A stretch of DNA of 64,000 nucleotides from contig CAUJNA010000465.1 in assembly GCA_963377175.1 (NCBI GenBank), forward strand, positions 97,501 to 161,500, written 5' to 3'. The notes beneath the pieces are model-generated. The model made no database searches and had not been told where the DNA came from. It saw nothing but the letters and a program-made list of their open reading frames with translations. The translations under genes were made by a program, and so were the position numbers. Of the stretch, positions 56,600-64,000 are shown in pieces; the first letter of the stretch is position 1, and the number at the start of each line of letters is the position of its first letter. This stretch comes from Effrenium voratum (lineage: Eukaryota > Sar > Dinophyceae > Suessiales > Symbiodiniaceae).

Positions 56600-57200
56600 G
56601 CTGGTACTGGATTGCGAAGCCACGGCCGGCGAACCTCCCGATTCCGGACGATTTGTGGGAGCTGTTGAAGTGGCAAAGATCTGGTAAGAGGGGCACAAGT
56701 CAGAAGGCGACAATACTGAGACAAGTCTTGGCAGCAGACGGGTGGGACTCGGATCGTAAAGTAATTCTACTTGATCGAGTTAAGCACTTGAACCTGCCGG
56801 TGGAGTTGTATTACTCAGTGCCCAAAGTCGCTGAAAAATCGCATTCCGCATCAGCATCTTCTTGAAAAAGCCGGGAATGTCGCTCAAAGGAACACTTTTG
56901 AAACGCGATCACTCAAGCCAGACCCTGCAGCTGCTGCACAAGAGAGCTGTTCCTGTTTTGCCAGGGGCAACGGCGTCCACCAAAACCCATCAAATCCCCA
57001 GATCCGGGGTTGTCGTTGTTTGGACCCAGAGATTCGCTCTTTGAAAAGGGAACCACACCCATCCCAGCTGCACCAGGTGAGCCACAATCCACCGAGCGAA
57101 GGAGTCTTCGTGTGCACAACCCTGAGAAGCATCGATTCCTTAAGGCCGAGGATGATCTGAACGTCTTTTTCCGCAGTTCAAGAACGCCAGAAATTGCAGC
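56600..57200 (+). pseudogene. Coding-like patches, unidentified protein
   Basis: The frame from about 56605 to 56865 reads PRPANLPIPDDLWELLKWQR and, after a basic stretch, VLAADGWDSDRKVILLDRVK, HLNLPVELYYSVP, ending in SASASS. After a frame change, SLFGPRDSLFEKGTTPIPAA continues to EDDLNVFFRSSRTPEIAA (57010-57201). It is clearly protein-like over 180 codons in total, with no family recognised. The loss of frame at about 56.87 kb marks it as a relict. Confidence 0.45.
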
Positions 57201-57375
57201 TTAAGAGGAAGAGGGCGGAGGAGTCAGCCTCTGCGGCCTCAGATCAACCTGCCGGACCGGGTTAGGTGTTACGTGAAGGCCAAGACAAGCCGGTTCCGGG
57301 AGGTCCTCAAAGGACCTATCGTGTTCTGCGACTATCACCAGTGCTTGAATAGGCACAGTTGCCATTGAATACAAC

Positions 57376-57759
57376 TGTGCTGCTTGATTTGGAGCATCAT
57401 TGCCCTGCGTTTGTATTTCATATGTGCACGCGGAATCAACACGCAGGAACCTGATCGAGGACTTTATTGCGAATCATCAGACCTGCTTCGTGTTCACGGC
57501 AATTTTTACAACTGAGCAACCTGCTGGCAGAGTTGGGAAGATAGCGACCATCAAAAGCCTGAAGATTCCTTTGCATAAGTGCTTTGTCATTGACGACAGC
57601 TGTGAAGTCATTGAGGAGGCAATTGCAGCGGGGATCCCTTGTGCGAACGTGAAGTTGCAGCGCAAGCCATCAGTCGGGGGCGACAAGCGTCACATTCTCG
57701 GTTGGTTCGCTGACGCTCTGCCCATTGTTGGTCGTTGGGCACGGAGGCTGGACGAGTGA
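57376..57759 (+). CDS. HAD-like domain fragment (inferred)
   Basis: The main frame begins near 57406 and ends with a stop at 57759. It contains CISYVHAESTRRNLIEDF, TAIFTTEQPAG, GKIATIKSLKIPLHKCFVID, then DSCEVIEEAIAAGIPCANV and DALPIVGRWARRLDE. A phase-shifted piece just upstream reads TVLLDLEHHCPAFVF. A D-x-E near the start, a serine in ISY, a lysine before the DD pair and VIDDS with helices between give the order of haloacid-dehalogenase motifs I-IV. The second aspartate of motif I is glutamate, so phosphatase activity is doubtful. The frame change at about 57.40 kb may be decay. Family assignment is by eye only. Confidence 0.45.
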
Positions 57760-58064
57760 GATTGCACAGAGAGAGTGAGGAAAAGGAGCGATGGCGAATT
57801 GGGAAGCACGTAGCCGGTCGCAATCGGATGTTGATAGGGCCCTGATGAAAGCCCTGTTCGAAGGCGTCAGCCTGTTGTGAGTGCATCCCAAGGGATAGTT
57901 GCCCAGCAGCACACCTCTCCGGCAGAATCAATTCCAATTCTTATGACATCATCTGGCAGTGATCTATGAATGGAGCCAAGAAATTTGCACTTATCAGAGG
58001 GCAGACCATGGAATTGAGGCTAATCAGACCAATCAGAGCCCCGTGTATAGTCAACAGCAGCAAA

Positions 58065-58975
58065 CGGTAAAGATCACCGCTTTGACGGAATTACTGGACG
58101 AATCTTTGCTACTCCCTCCACCCTCATCCACTCCTTTCCCACCTGAGCTCTTTGACCCTGAGGACGGATTCGCATCAGACTCAGATTCACTTTCATTACT
58201 TCGGCTAGCACGGCTCTTGAGAATATCGAGGTGCGCTTCTGGGATGGGTAAGGCCGTGCTTCCTGGCTACTGGCCTGATCACGCGATCTAGATGTGTCGC
58301 CATAACGCTGAGCATGGGCGCTTCGAGTCCTCTGTGGCTTCAAATCATTCATTTCCCCGGTCAGGTTTTCGATCTTAGCGATTAGGAAACTGAGGGCTGC
58401 CTCTATGCCTTGGCTTGGTGCTTCTGGCATGTCATCGCCTCCCCCAAGCCCCGATGATCCGGCCAGTTTTGGTTCCTGAACATCAGAACTTCCCTTAGGG
58501 TGCTTCTCGGTGGAGCTTTTATGCTTTTCACCGATCGGACTTTGACTTGTCATCCTTAGTGCCGGCCTTTGAGGGTTCCTGCGCCAAAGATGAGCCACAT
58601 GCGCCGGCCATTTGCGGTTCCTGCTCATGTGGAATTTGGTCCGTGCCATGATGGACGAGTTGCTGGGGAGCACCATTTGCATGCTTTGAGTCATAGCTTC
58701 CTGTTCCTTGATCTTTGACACTAGCATATGCAATTGTTGCTGCATTTGGTCAAACTGAGTTTTGCCATGATCAGCATCCTATCCTTTTCCTGGATCTGGA
58801 CATGTGCGTGTTGCACGGAACCTTGGGCTTCAGCCCACCACGTCTCTTTCCTTGTGAGCGCTATCAACGGCAGTTTGAGCTTGATGGTAGATCTCTGTGG
58901 CTTGGGCCCTTACACGACCTAGTTCATTGCCAGCCTGGGCAGCAAGGTTCAGGAGCCCTGGGTCACATCACACAT
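58065..58975 (-). pseudogene. Inverted gag N-terminal coiled-coil segment
   Basis: On the minus strand, from 58975 leftward, the frame reads QNV-stop-CDPGLLNLAAQAGNELGRV, EIYHQAQTAVDSAHKERDVV, then after a shift AHVQIQEKDRMLIMAK, then QFDQMQQQLHMLVSKIKEQE, and to 58074 a charged low-complexity tail (SQGIEAALSFLIAKIENLTG). Q/E/K-rich helices suggest the gag coiled coil. The plus strand just left of it (to 58064) reads NQTNQSPVYSQQQQ, and continuing from there into the minus-strand reading keeps the frame (QQQQ-N-V). The segment is bounded by CAGCAAA (58058-58064) and TTTGCTG (58976-58982), a 7-bp inverted pair. Confidence 0.75.
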
Positions 58976-58984
58976 TTTGCTGTT

Positions 58985-60133
58985 GCTGATAGTAGGAAAA
59001 GAAGCTGATGCGAGTCAAGGCTTATGAGACTAGGAATCAGTTGTGTAGCAACATCACCAAGCTGGCAAAGGGCAATGAAGCACCCGTGTTCAAATGGATC
59101 GACAGGTGCTACCGCGAAGACGATGTGTCAAAGTTGAAGGATTCCGGCAGCTATCCTTTGTTGGATCGAATTGTTGGAGTTCTCGCTTTTCCATGGATTT
59201 CCAATCTTTGCAGGAAAAAGCTCAGAAAAAGGGTCGCCAGCCAAAAGGGAGGGTACTCTTGTGGCATGTTCTTGCGAGGTACAAACTCGATCGCGACAGA
59301 GGCACCTGTTTGACTCAGCATCGCTTGTTGTCCTTGAAAATCTCGGGTAAGGATGCGAAAGCATTGGAGAACTTTAGGACTAAGTATGACTTCGTGTTCA
59401 ATTCGCTCGAAAAGGACGAACGTCCGAGCGAAAGCTCACTTAGGACTCACTTGTTCGAAGAGCTCAAAGAACATCCTCTAATGTTGCTGCAGATCGACAA
59501 GTTCAGGTGTGCTAAACCCGGGTCTCACAAGAGAGCTTCCACATGGCTGTGAAAATGGGTGAAGCCATTGACATTGCCCAGGTGGAAGAAAATACTGCTT
59601 GTGTTGACAAGTCGTTGGGTGGTGGCCAAAATCAAAAGGTTCATGCGAACATTGCCAAAACCAAAGAAGAAAAGAAGGAAAAGCCGAAAGGATCCAAAGA
59701 AAACCCCAAGAAGAAAGACAACCCCAAGAAAGGGGGTGAATCCAAAAAGGATTCAAACAAGCAGGACAAGGGGGAAAAGGCGCCCAAGAAGGGGGGAACA
59801 AGCTAGCGTCCTGCTGCCCCCGCACCCTCAACTCCGAAGAAAAATCAGCAGAAAGGGACCGGAAAGGGGATGCCTGGGACTCCAAGTACAAAGGAAGAGA
59901 AAGCGAAGATGCCGCGCATGTACTTCGCCTTTGATAGCTGCGCAAAAGACAAGTGTGATTACTTGCATGACAAGAACAACCTGTACAAAGGGCCTAAGCC
60001 TCAGGGATTGAGGACCGCAGAAGGTTTGCAACTGTGGGTGGGGTTGAGGCAGGGTTCTGATGCAATCAAAATGCAAGGGAAGTTGAGTGGAAGCAACACA
60101 TTCTACTCCTTGAGGAGTGTCCGCCTGCGTTGA
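58985..60133 (+). pseudogene. Retroelement gag with CCCH-type zinc finger
   Basis: Blocks in order, with frame changes: RVKAYETRNQLCSNITKLAK with VFKWIDRCYREDDVSKLK (59010-59170), DFQSLQEKAQKKGRQPKGRV to DKFRCAKPGSHKR (59195-59530), then a frame from 59543 with AIDIAQVEENTACVDKSLGG, a lysine-rich tail KEKPKGSKENPKKKDNPKKG, a TAG at 59804, and MPRMYFAFDSCAKDKCDYLH (59909-59970). The last is a C-x4-C-x3-H finger whose first cysteine is arginine, as would weaken RNA binding. The lysine tail plus CCCH finger suggest the nucleic-acid-binding part of gag. At least two frameshifts and one stop. Confidence 0.75.
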
Positions 60134-60930
60134 GTCTTGGTATTCAGGTGAATGAGCATCAAAAGCCCTGGGTATGGTTCCCAGGTCAATTGCCATTCTT
60201 CACCAAGGCCGATCGCATTCAGGATGTGACATTCCATCGCCCTGAATCAGCTAAGATATATGTGGATAGAGTGGTTCAACATGTGCCAGTTCTACATAAA
60301 ACTCTGAGCTGCGATGTGGGCACTGATCCTGTGCATCAAGGCAATAGCACTGTGCCATCTATGACGTGTGAAACTTCAAGCCTTGCTTCTTGGACAAGAA
60401 AAGAAAGAGGTGCCAAAAGGTTTCGCACCTCCATCGGCGGCCCACCTTGGAACCAAGTTGTGAAGCGTGTGACAAAATGCCTCAACTCAGGCCAAGTGAT
60501 TGCCGAAGAAGATGTGCAAGGAATGAAAGAGGCAGAGCTGTTTGCTAAAATTCCAGGCGGCCCAAGGGACATTGAAACAACTTTGTACTTTAAACCACCC
60601 ACTGGGGTCAAGGAAGCCAATCACGCGTGTGAGCCAAAGGCATCAAATGATAGCAAATTCGGCATAAAACCAGATCAGGTGGCGTTATCGGGTGGAAATG
60701 CTGTAATGTACCCACCAGTATCAGGAAACCCCGCTGCGGAACCAAGCTCCTCATCAAAAGGGCCTGCATGGGACATAGTACACCCGCCAAGGCCATTGCC
60801 GCCGGAGGTTGAAACCCCGAGACCGTTGAGGGTCGGGTGCCCAAAGCAGCGCCACCGCCGGAGGTTCCTCCAACGCCAGGTGAACGCAGACCTGTTGTTG
60901 AAATCAAAGAGTCAGAACCAAGACCGTTGA
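60130..60930 (+). CDS. Retroelement gag-pol linker frame
   Basis: A continuous 266-codon frame. Its early part reads WFPGQLPFFTKADRIQDVTF and YVDRVVQHVPVLHKTLSCDV; the middle has GGPRDIETTLYFKPPTGVKE; the end is proline-rich (HPPRPLPPEVETPRPLR) and basic. It sits where a copia protease would be, but no D-[ST]-G motif is present, so the protease is missing, diverged beyond sight, or located in a frame I did not identify. The start is the first usable codon after the gag stop; the protein was probably once fused to its neighbours. Confidence 0.55.
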   Translation: MSLGIQVNEHQKPWVWFPGQLPFFTKADRIQDVTFHRPESAKIYVDRVVQHVPVLHKTLSCDVGTDPVHQGNSTVPSMTCETSSLASWTRKERGAKRFRTSIGGPPWNQVVKRVTKCLNSGQVIAEEDVQGMKEAELFAKIPGGPRDIETTLYFKPPTGVKEANHACEPKASNDSKFGIKPDQVALSGGNAVMYPPVSGNPAAEPSSSSKGPAWDIVHPPRPLPPEVETPRPLRVGCPKQRHRRRFLQRQVNADLLLKSKSQNQDR

Positions 60931-60945
60931 GATTGAAGCCAGAAT

Positions 60946-61383
60946 TTGGCTCATTTTGGGGAAGGGGATGAACTATCTCTTTGCGAGGATATGGGGTTCA
61001 GCGAAAGGGACAAGCCTCTCGACTCGGATGACGACCTTGAATGGACACCTTCCTTGCGGGATACGCTGATGAAAGAAGCTCACTCGTTGGAACATTCCCT
61101 CACTCACTTTCCTAAAAACCGTTACTGCGAAGTGTGTCGTAGAGCTAAAATGACTCAGCGAGTGCACTGCGGTAAAAAGGGGGCAGACAAGGAGGGCGAG
61201 GAAACTCCGCCACTCCATTTCGGCCATCGTTTACGAGCTGATCACATCATTCTTGGCTCCGACCTGACCAAAGGATCAGAAGGAGAACAAGCCTGTTTCA
61301 TTTGTTATGGTGATTACAGTGGGCGTGTCGAAGCCTTTGCGATGACTCAACGAACTGTGGATCACAACATTGTCCTAACAGCT
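60946..61383 (+). CDS. Integrase N-terminal zinc-binding part (broken by inversion)
   Basis: Reads GDELSLCEDMGFSERDKPLD, then HSLEHSLTHFPKNRYCEVC with CRRAKM: H-x3-H-x7-C-x2-C, the HHCC zinc finger of retroviral-type integrases (H61083 region). Next LRADHIILGSDLTKG holds the first catalytic aspartate of the D,D-35-E core, followed by CFICYGDYSGRVEAFAMTQ. The coding sequence ends at NIVLTAS and a stop created by the inversion breakpoint (AGCT at 61380-61383). Restored orientation of the next 560 bp continues this frame. Confidence 0.8.
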
Positions 61384-61943
61384 TCATAGTCTAAAATCAG
61401 GCGCGCGTCACGGAATCTGAATCCCGCATCCAACCTCCAACCAACGAAGATTACTGCAAAAGTTCGAGGGTCGAAAGGAGGAAGATCCCCGTGCTTGGCC
61501 GGCTTCTAGTAAACCAGGGCGCCTAATGGAATTTTGAAACCAGTGAATGGTTCACCATTATTAGCAGCCTCGTAAGCTGTTAAACCTTCCTTGAAACTTT
61601 TAGTTTCTTCAGTGTCATGCGAATGCACAGGCACCGGCTGCGAAATTGATTTTGCAACACAACAGTATTCGATGGATCGCGGTCACAAGGCGTGGTGAAA
61701 GACGGCCTTTAGATGGATCGCTCTTGCTCCCTCCTTGATCGACCTGATAAGTCTTTCCAACTTTGGGTTGTGAAGAGGATCATTTGCAATCCCTGGCGGA
61801 GGCAACCAACCAAGATATTTCACCGCCTCTGTAGTTTCAGCAGCTGCGTCAGAGCGAGCAACACTTTGCCGCGAGCGCGAGTTCCACCGAACTTCTGAAG
61901 TACTTGAAGATCCAAAGGATACGGCAGACCTTTGCAGATTCAC
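61384..61943 (-). pseudogene. Inverted integrase core segment
   Basis: On the minus strand from 61943 leftward the frame reads VNLQRSAVSFGSSSTSEV, ARSDAAAETTEAVKYLGWLP, PPGIANDPLHNPKLERLIRS, IKEGARAIHLKAVFHHAL-stop-PRSIEY, then TKSFKEGLTAYEAANNGEPF, GFKIPLGALVY-stop-KPAKHGD, FAVIFVGWRLDAGFRFRDA and LILDYEA. SDAA holds the second catalytic aspartate, and ERLIRS the region of the catalytic glutamate. Two stops are single-base decay (TGA, TAG). Both ends are palindromic AGCT (61380-61383, 61944-61947). Reading from the plus-strand integrase into this segment in its minus orientation is in frame. Confidence 0.8.
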
Positions 61944-62858
61944 AGCTCTGGGCTGGTGATGCCGGAAACTTTTACCTTTCCACTCTTTGAAGCTCAAGTG
62001 TCAAAGCTTATGTTGTTCAAGCCGGATGCGGAACTCAAATCATTTGAAACAAGGGAAGCCCTGCCTTTTGAAGGCAACGCTCCAAAACCTTTGGTCAGGC
62101 ACAGAAGAACCTACGTCACCCTTGAACGGGCGATGAGGTTAGGCAAGGCTCCGGGGTGTAAAGGATGTGCAAAAATTTCAGAGGGTATTCCCCTCTCAGA
62201 TGAATGCCATGAAAGATTCAAACGATTGCTTGAACATGAAAAGGCAGCCGAGGCGGAGAAGCGATCATCTGCTCCCGCCACTCCAATAGCAGCGGCAATG
62301 CCTGCTTTGCAGCAGAAAGCAAATATATGTCCAGCAACGAACCCTGAACAAAACGAAAAGTATTTTTGGGAATTCGATGAAAATACGATGTGTTGGAAAC
62401 GACTCTTTACTTCAGTTGGTAAGGATGTGCCGTTTGATTCTGACAAGATAACTTCACATCGTTTCACCGAATGGAAGTGTAGAGGGCGATGGTCGACCTA
62501 TGAGGACGACTGGCAGCACGGTTCTCCTAACCGCCGCATTTCACCAAGGAGCTGGACAGGTGTGACATGGTTCTTCCCAAAGGAGCCAGTTGACACCAAG
62601 ATTGCTAAAGTCTCTGCAGTGCAAGTAAACTTGCTGACTGAGTCGGACACTCTGAAAAGGGGTGACCATGCTGTGGTTTCTATCAGTACAGACCTCCAAG
62701 AAGGGATTACCAAACCAAACGTTCGAGAAGCCGTAAATGGACTTGTGCGTAGCGATTGTCAACACATGCCCTTGAATCCTAAATCAAAATCAAAACGCGG
62801 CACCGATCAAGTGACGTTTGAGTTTGCTGTAGCCCCCAATGATGGGGAAGATCCATGA
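61944..62858 (+). CDS. Retroelement post-integrase linker region
   Basis: A long frame, about 300 codons, starting within the inversion breakpoint and reading SGLVMPETFTFPLFEAQVSK, RRTYVTLERAMRLGKAPGCK with CKGCAKISEGIPLSDECHER (a C-x2-C...C arrangement), a long E/A/K linker, KYFWEFDENTMCWKRL, GVTWFFPKEPVDTKIAKV and ending VTFEFAVAPNDGEDP. In copia polyproteins of dinoflagellates, as I remember them, a cysteine-containing linker of this type lies between integrase and reverse transcriptase. The frame is intact over 900 bp, in contrast to the upstream parts. The RT that should follow is absent. Confidence 0.7.
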   Translation, partial: SSGLVMPETFTFPLFEAQVSKLMLFKPDAELKSFETREALPFEGNAPKPLVRHRRTYVTLERAMRLGKAPGCKGCAKISEGIPLSDECHERFKRLLEHEKAAEAEKRSSAPATPIAAAMPALQQKANICPATNPEQNEKYFWEFDENTMCWKRLFTSVGKDVPFDSDKITSHRFTEWKCRGRWSTYEDDWQHGSPNRRISPRSWTGVTWFFPKEPVDTKIAKVSAVQVNLLTESDTLKRGDHAVVSISTDLQEGITKPNVREAVNGLVRSDCQHMPLNPKSKSKRGTDQVTFEFAVAPNDGEDP

Positions 62859-63164
62859 AGAGCTAGGCATTGGTCACATCAGACTCACCGCTGAGAACTC
62901 TGATGTGTCTGACCGTCAGCAAGGGCAGTCTGCTAAACATGCTGGAAAAGTTTCCTGGCTCTGACCTATAAGACTCATTACCACGCAGCCCGTGGTCAAA
63001 TTGGCAAAACATGTGTGTGCGCACTTGCACGGTGAAAGCTACAAAAATTAAAGGACCGGATAACCCCACATGCTATGTTTTGCGCAAGGATGTGAGTTCA
63101 AATGTCCACACACATGTACCGTGCGCCCCTTGTATGGATGCGATTACAGAGCACCCAGATGCAC
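62859..63164. other. Spacer between retroelement and satellite
   Basis: No gene. GCACCCAGATGCAC just before 63165 is the end of a satellite monomer, so the array begins with a truncated unit near 63150. Confidence 0.5.
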
Positions 63165-64000
63165 AGAATGCAGCGCCTGCCACGACTTCGGCAACGGCAT
63201 CGCCAAAGTGCTGCGCCTGCCACGATTTCGCAACGGCATCGCCAAAGTGCTGCGCCTGCCACGATTTCGCACGCCCCCCGCCGCGCGCGCGACAACATCC
63301 TGTCCCTCTAGACAGCTGCCGAATGCGACCCCTGCCACACAAACACACACCCAGATGCACAGAATGCTGCGCCTGCCACGACTTCGGCAACGGCATCGCC
63401 AAAGTGCTGCGCCTGCCACGATTTCGCAACGGCATCGCCAAAGTGCTGCGCCTGCCACGATTTCGCACACCCCCCGCCGCGCGCGCGACAACATCCTGTC
63501 CCTCTAGACAGCTGCCGAATGCGACCCCTGCCACACAAACACACACCCAGATGCACAGAATGCTGCGCCTGCCACGACTTCGGCAACGGCATCGCCAAAG
63601 TGCTGCGCCTGCCACGATTTCGCAACGGCATCGCCAAAGTGCTGCGCCTGCCACGATTTCGCACGCCCCCCGCCGCGCGCGCGACAACATCCTGTCCCTC
63701 TAGACAGCTGCCGAATGCGACCCCTGCCACACAAACACACACCCAGATGCACAGAATGCTGCGCCTGCCACGACTTCGGCAACGGCATCGCCAAAGTGCT
63801 GCGCCTGCCACGATTTCGCAACGGCATCGCCAAAGTGCTGCGCCTGCCACGATTTCGCACACCCCCCGCCGCGCGCGCGACAACATCCTGTCCCTCTAGA
63901 CAGCTGCCGAATGCGACCCCTGCCACACAAACACACACCCAGATGCACAGAATGCTGCGCCTGCCACGACTTCGGCAACGGCATCGCCAAAGTGCTGCGC
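63150..64000 (+). repeat. 196-bp satellite, 4.3 copies, reaching the window edge
   Basis: AGAATG starts at 63165, 63361, 63557, 63753 and 63949, an exact 196-bp period. Each monomer contains two and a half copies of a 39- to 40-bp subunit (GCGCCTGCCACGAYTTCG, GCAACGGCATCGCCAAAGTGCT), then CCCCGCCGCGCGCGCGACAA, CCCTCTAGACAGCTG and ACACAAACACACACCCAG. Copies are nearly identical; CGCACGCCCCCC (1st, 3rd) alternates with CGCACACCCCCC (2nd, 4th). 196 is not a multiple of 3, so the open frames over it are artefacts. Confidence 0.97.

Larger units (their letters stand above)
57965..62858 (+). mobile_element. Copia-type retroelement with two internal in-place inversions
   Basis: Plus-strand order: gag N-terminal tip (57966-58064); inverted gag segment (58065-58975); gag with CCCH finger (58985-60133); a linker frame (60130-60930); integrase N-terminal part (60946-61383); inverted integrase core part (61384-61943); post-integrase linker (61944-62858). 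Gene order gag-integrase before RT is that of Ty1/copia. No reverse transcriptase or RNase H lies downstream within the window; after 62858 the element gives way to spacer and a satellite. No long terminal repeats were recognised, and no clear protease D-[ST]-G was seen. Several single-base frameshifts and in-frame stops show the copy is inactive. Confidence 0.8.

Noticed and set aside
63011..63938. Overlapping frames of 144-230 codons on both strands over the satellite
   Set aside because: 196-bp monomers change frame in each copy; the products are repeated RLPRF/CAPATIS strings without a domain.

Overview
The window looks like nuclear DNA of a dinoflagellate, most like a suessialean such as a Symbiodiniaceae or Polarella-type genome; the species is not determined. 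Reasons: recognisable protein domains are cut into short exons separated by introns from 76 bp to many kb; much of the DNA is simple-sequence and minisatellite arrays; copia-type retroelement proteins of the kind I associate with dinoflagellates are present; and a 16-base exact match to the 3' end of the dinoflagellate spliced leader lies directly upstream of retroelement-like coding DNA. There are no operons, ribosome binding sites or CRISPR arrays. All exon limits are inferred from domain continuity and AG acceptors, without transcript evidence. Many open frames in the repeats (TG, CT, CTA, GGTTGGGAAAA, 196-bp satellite) are artefacts of repeats without stop codons.

Layout. 0.3-17.5 kb, plus strand: a probable split nucleic-acid-related gene or gene cluster. 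It has a DEDD-type (Werner-like) 3'-5' exonuclease ending in a U1/matrin-type zinc finger, then small exons for another such finger, a four-cysteine motif and up to four WW domains. The two halves of the first WW domain (3.5 kb and 14.6 kb) are separated by about 11 kb that holds TG arrays, a (CTA)n array, a spliced-leader relict with a decayed retroelement reading frame (7.1-7.7 kb), and a 3.4-kb nested inverted arrangement of three minisatellite families centred near 11.5 kb. 17.5-40 kb: mostly unassigned DNA with a CT tract, a 61-bp tandem array, a 370-bp element with terminal inverted repeats, GATA-type repeats, and minisatellites at 31-32, 33 and 34 kb; only a few weak exon candidates. 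40-53 kb, plus strand: ankyrin repeat exons followed by an AGC-like Ser/Thr protein kinase whose glycine loop, beta4, hinge, HRD-type loop, DFG, APE and alpha-F motifs occur in the correct order in eight short exons. A 0.6-kb foldback element (41.4-42.0 kb) and a decayed, oppositely oriented copia integrase/reverse transcriptase fragment (46.0-47.2 kb) lie between exons.

54-57.8 kb: frame-disrupted plus-strand coding patches, including one with a HAD-like look. 57.96-62.86 kb: a copia-type retroelement in which two internal pieces (gag N-terminal part, 58065-58975; integrase core part, 61384-61943) lie inverted in place, each bounded by short inverted or palindromic sequence. Reading each piece in its opposite orientation gives frame continuity with the preceding plus-strand coding sequence. 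This double in-place inversion is the most unusual thing in the window. 63.17-64.0 kb: a 196-bp satellite with alternating monomer types, running off the right edge.
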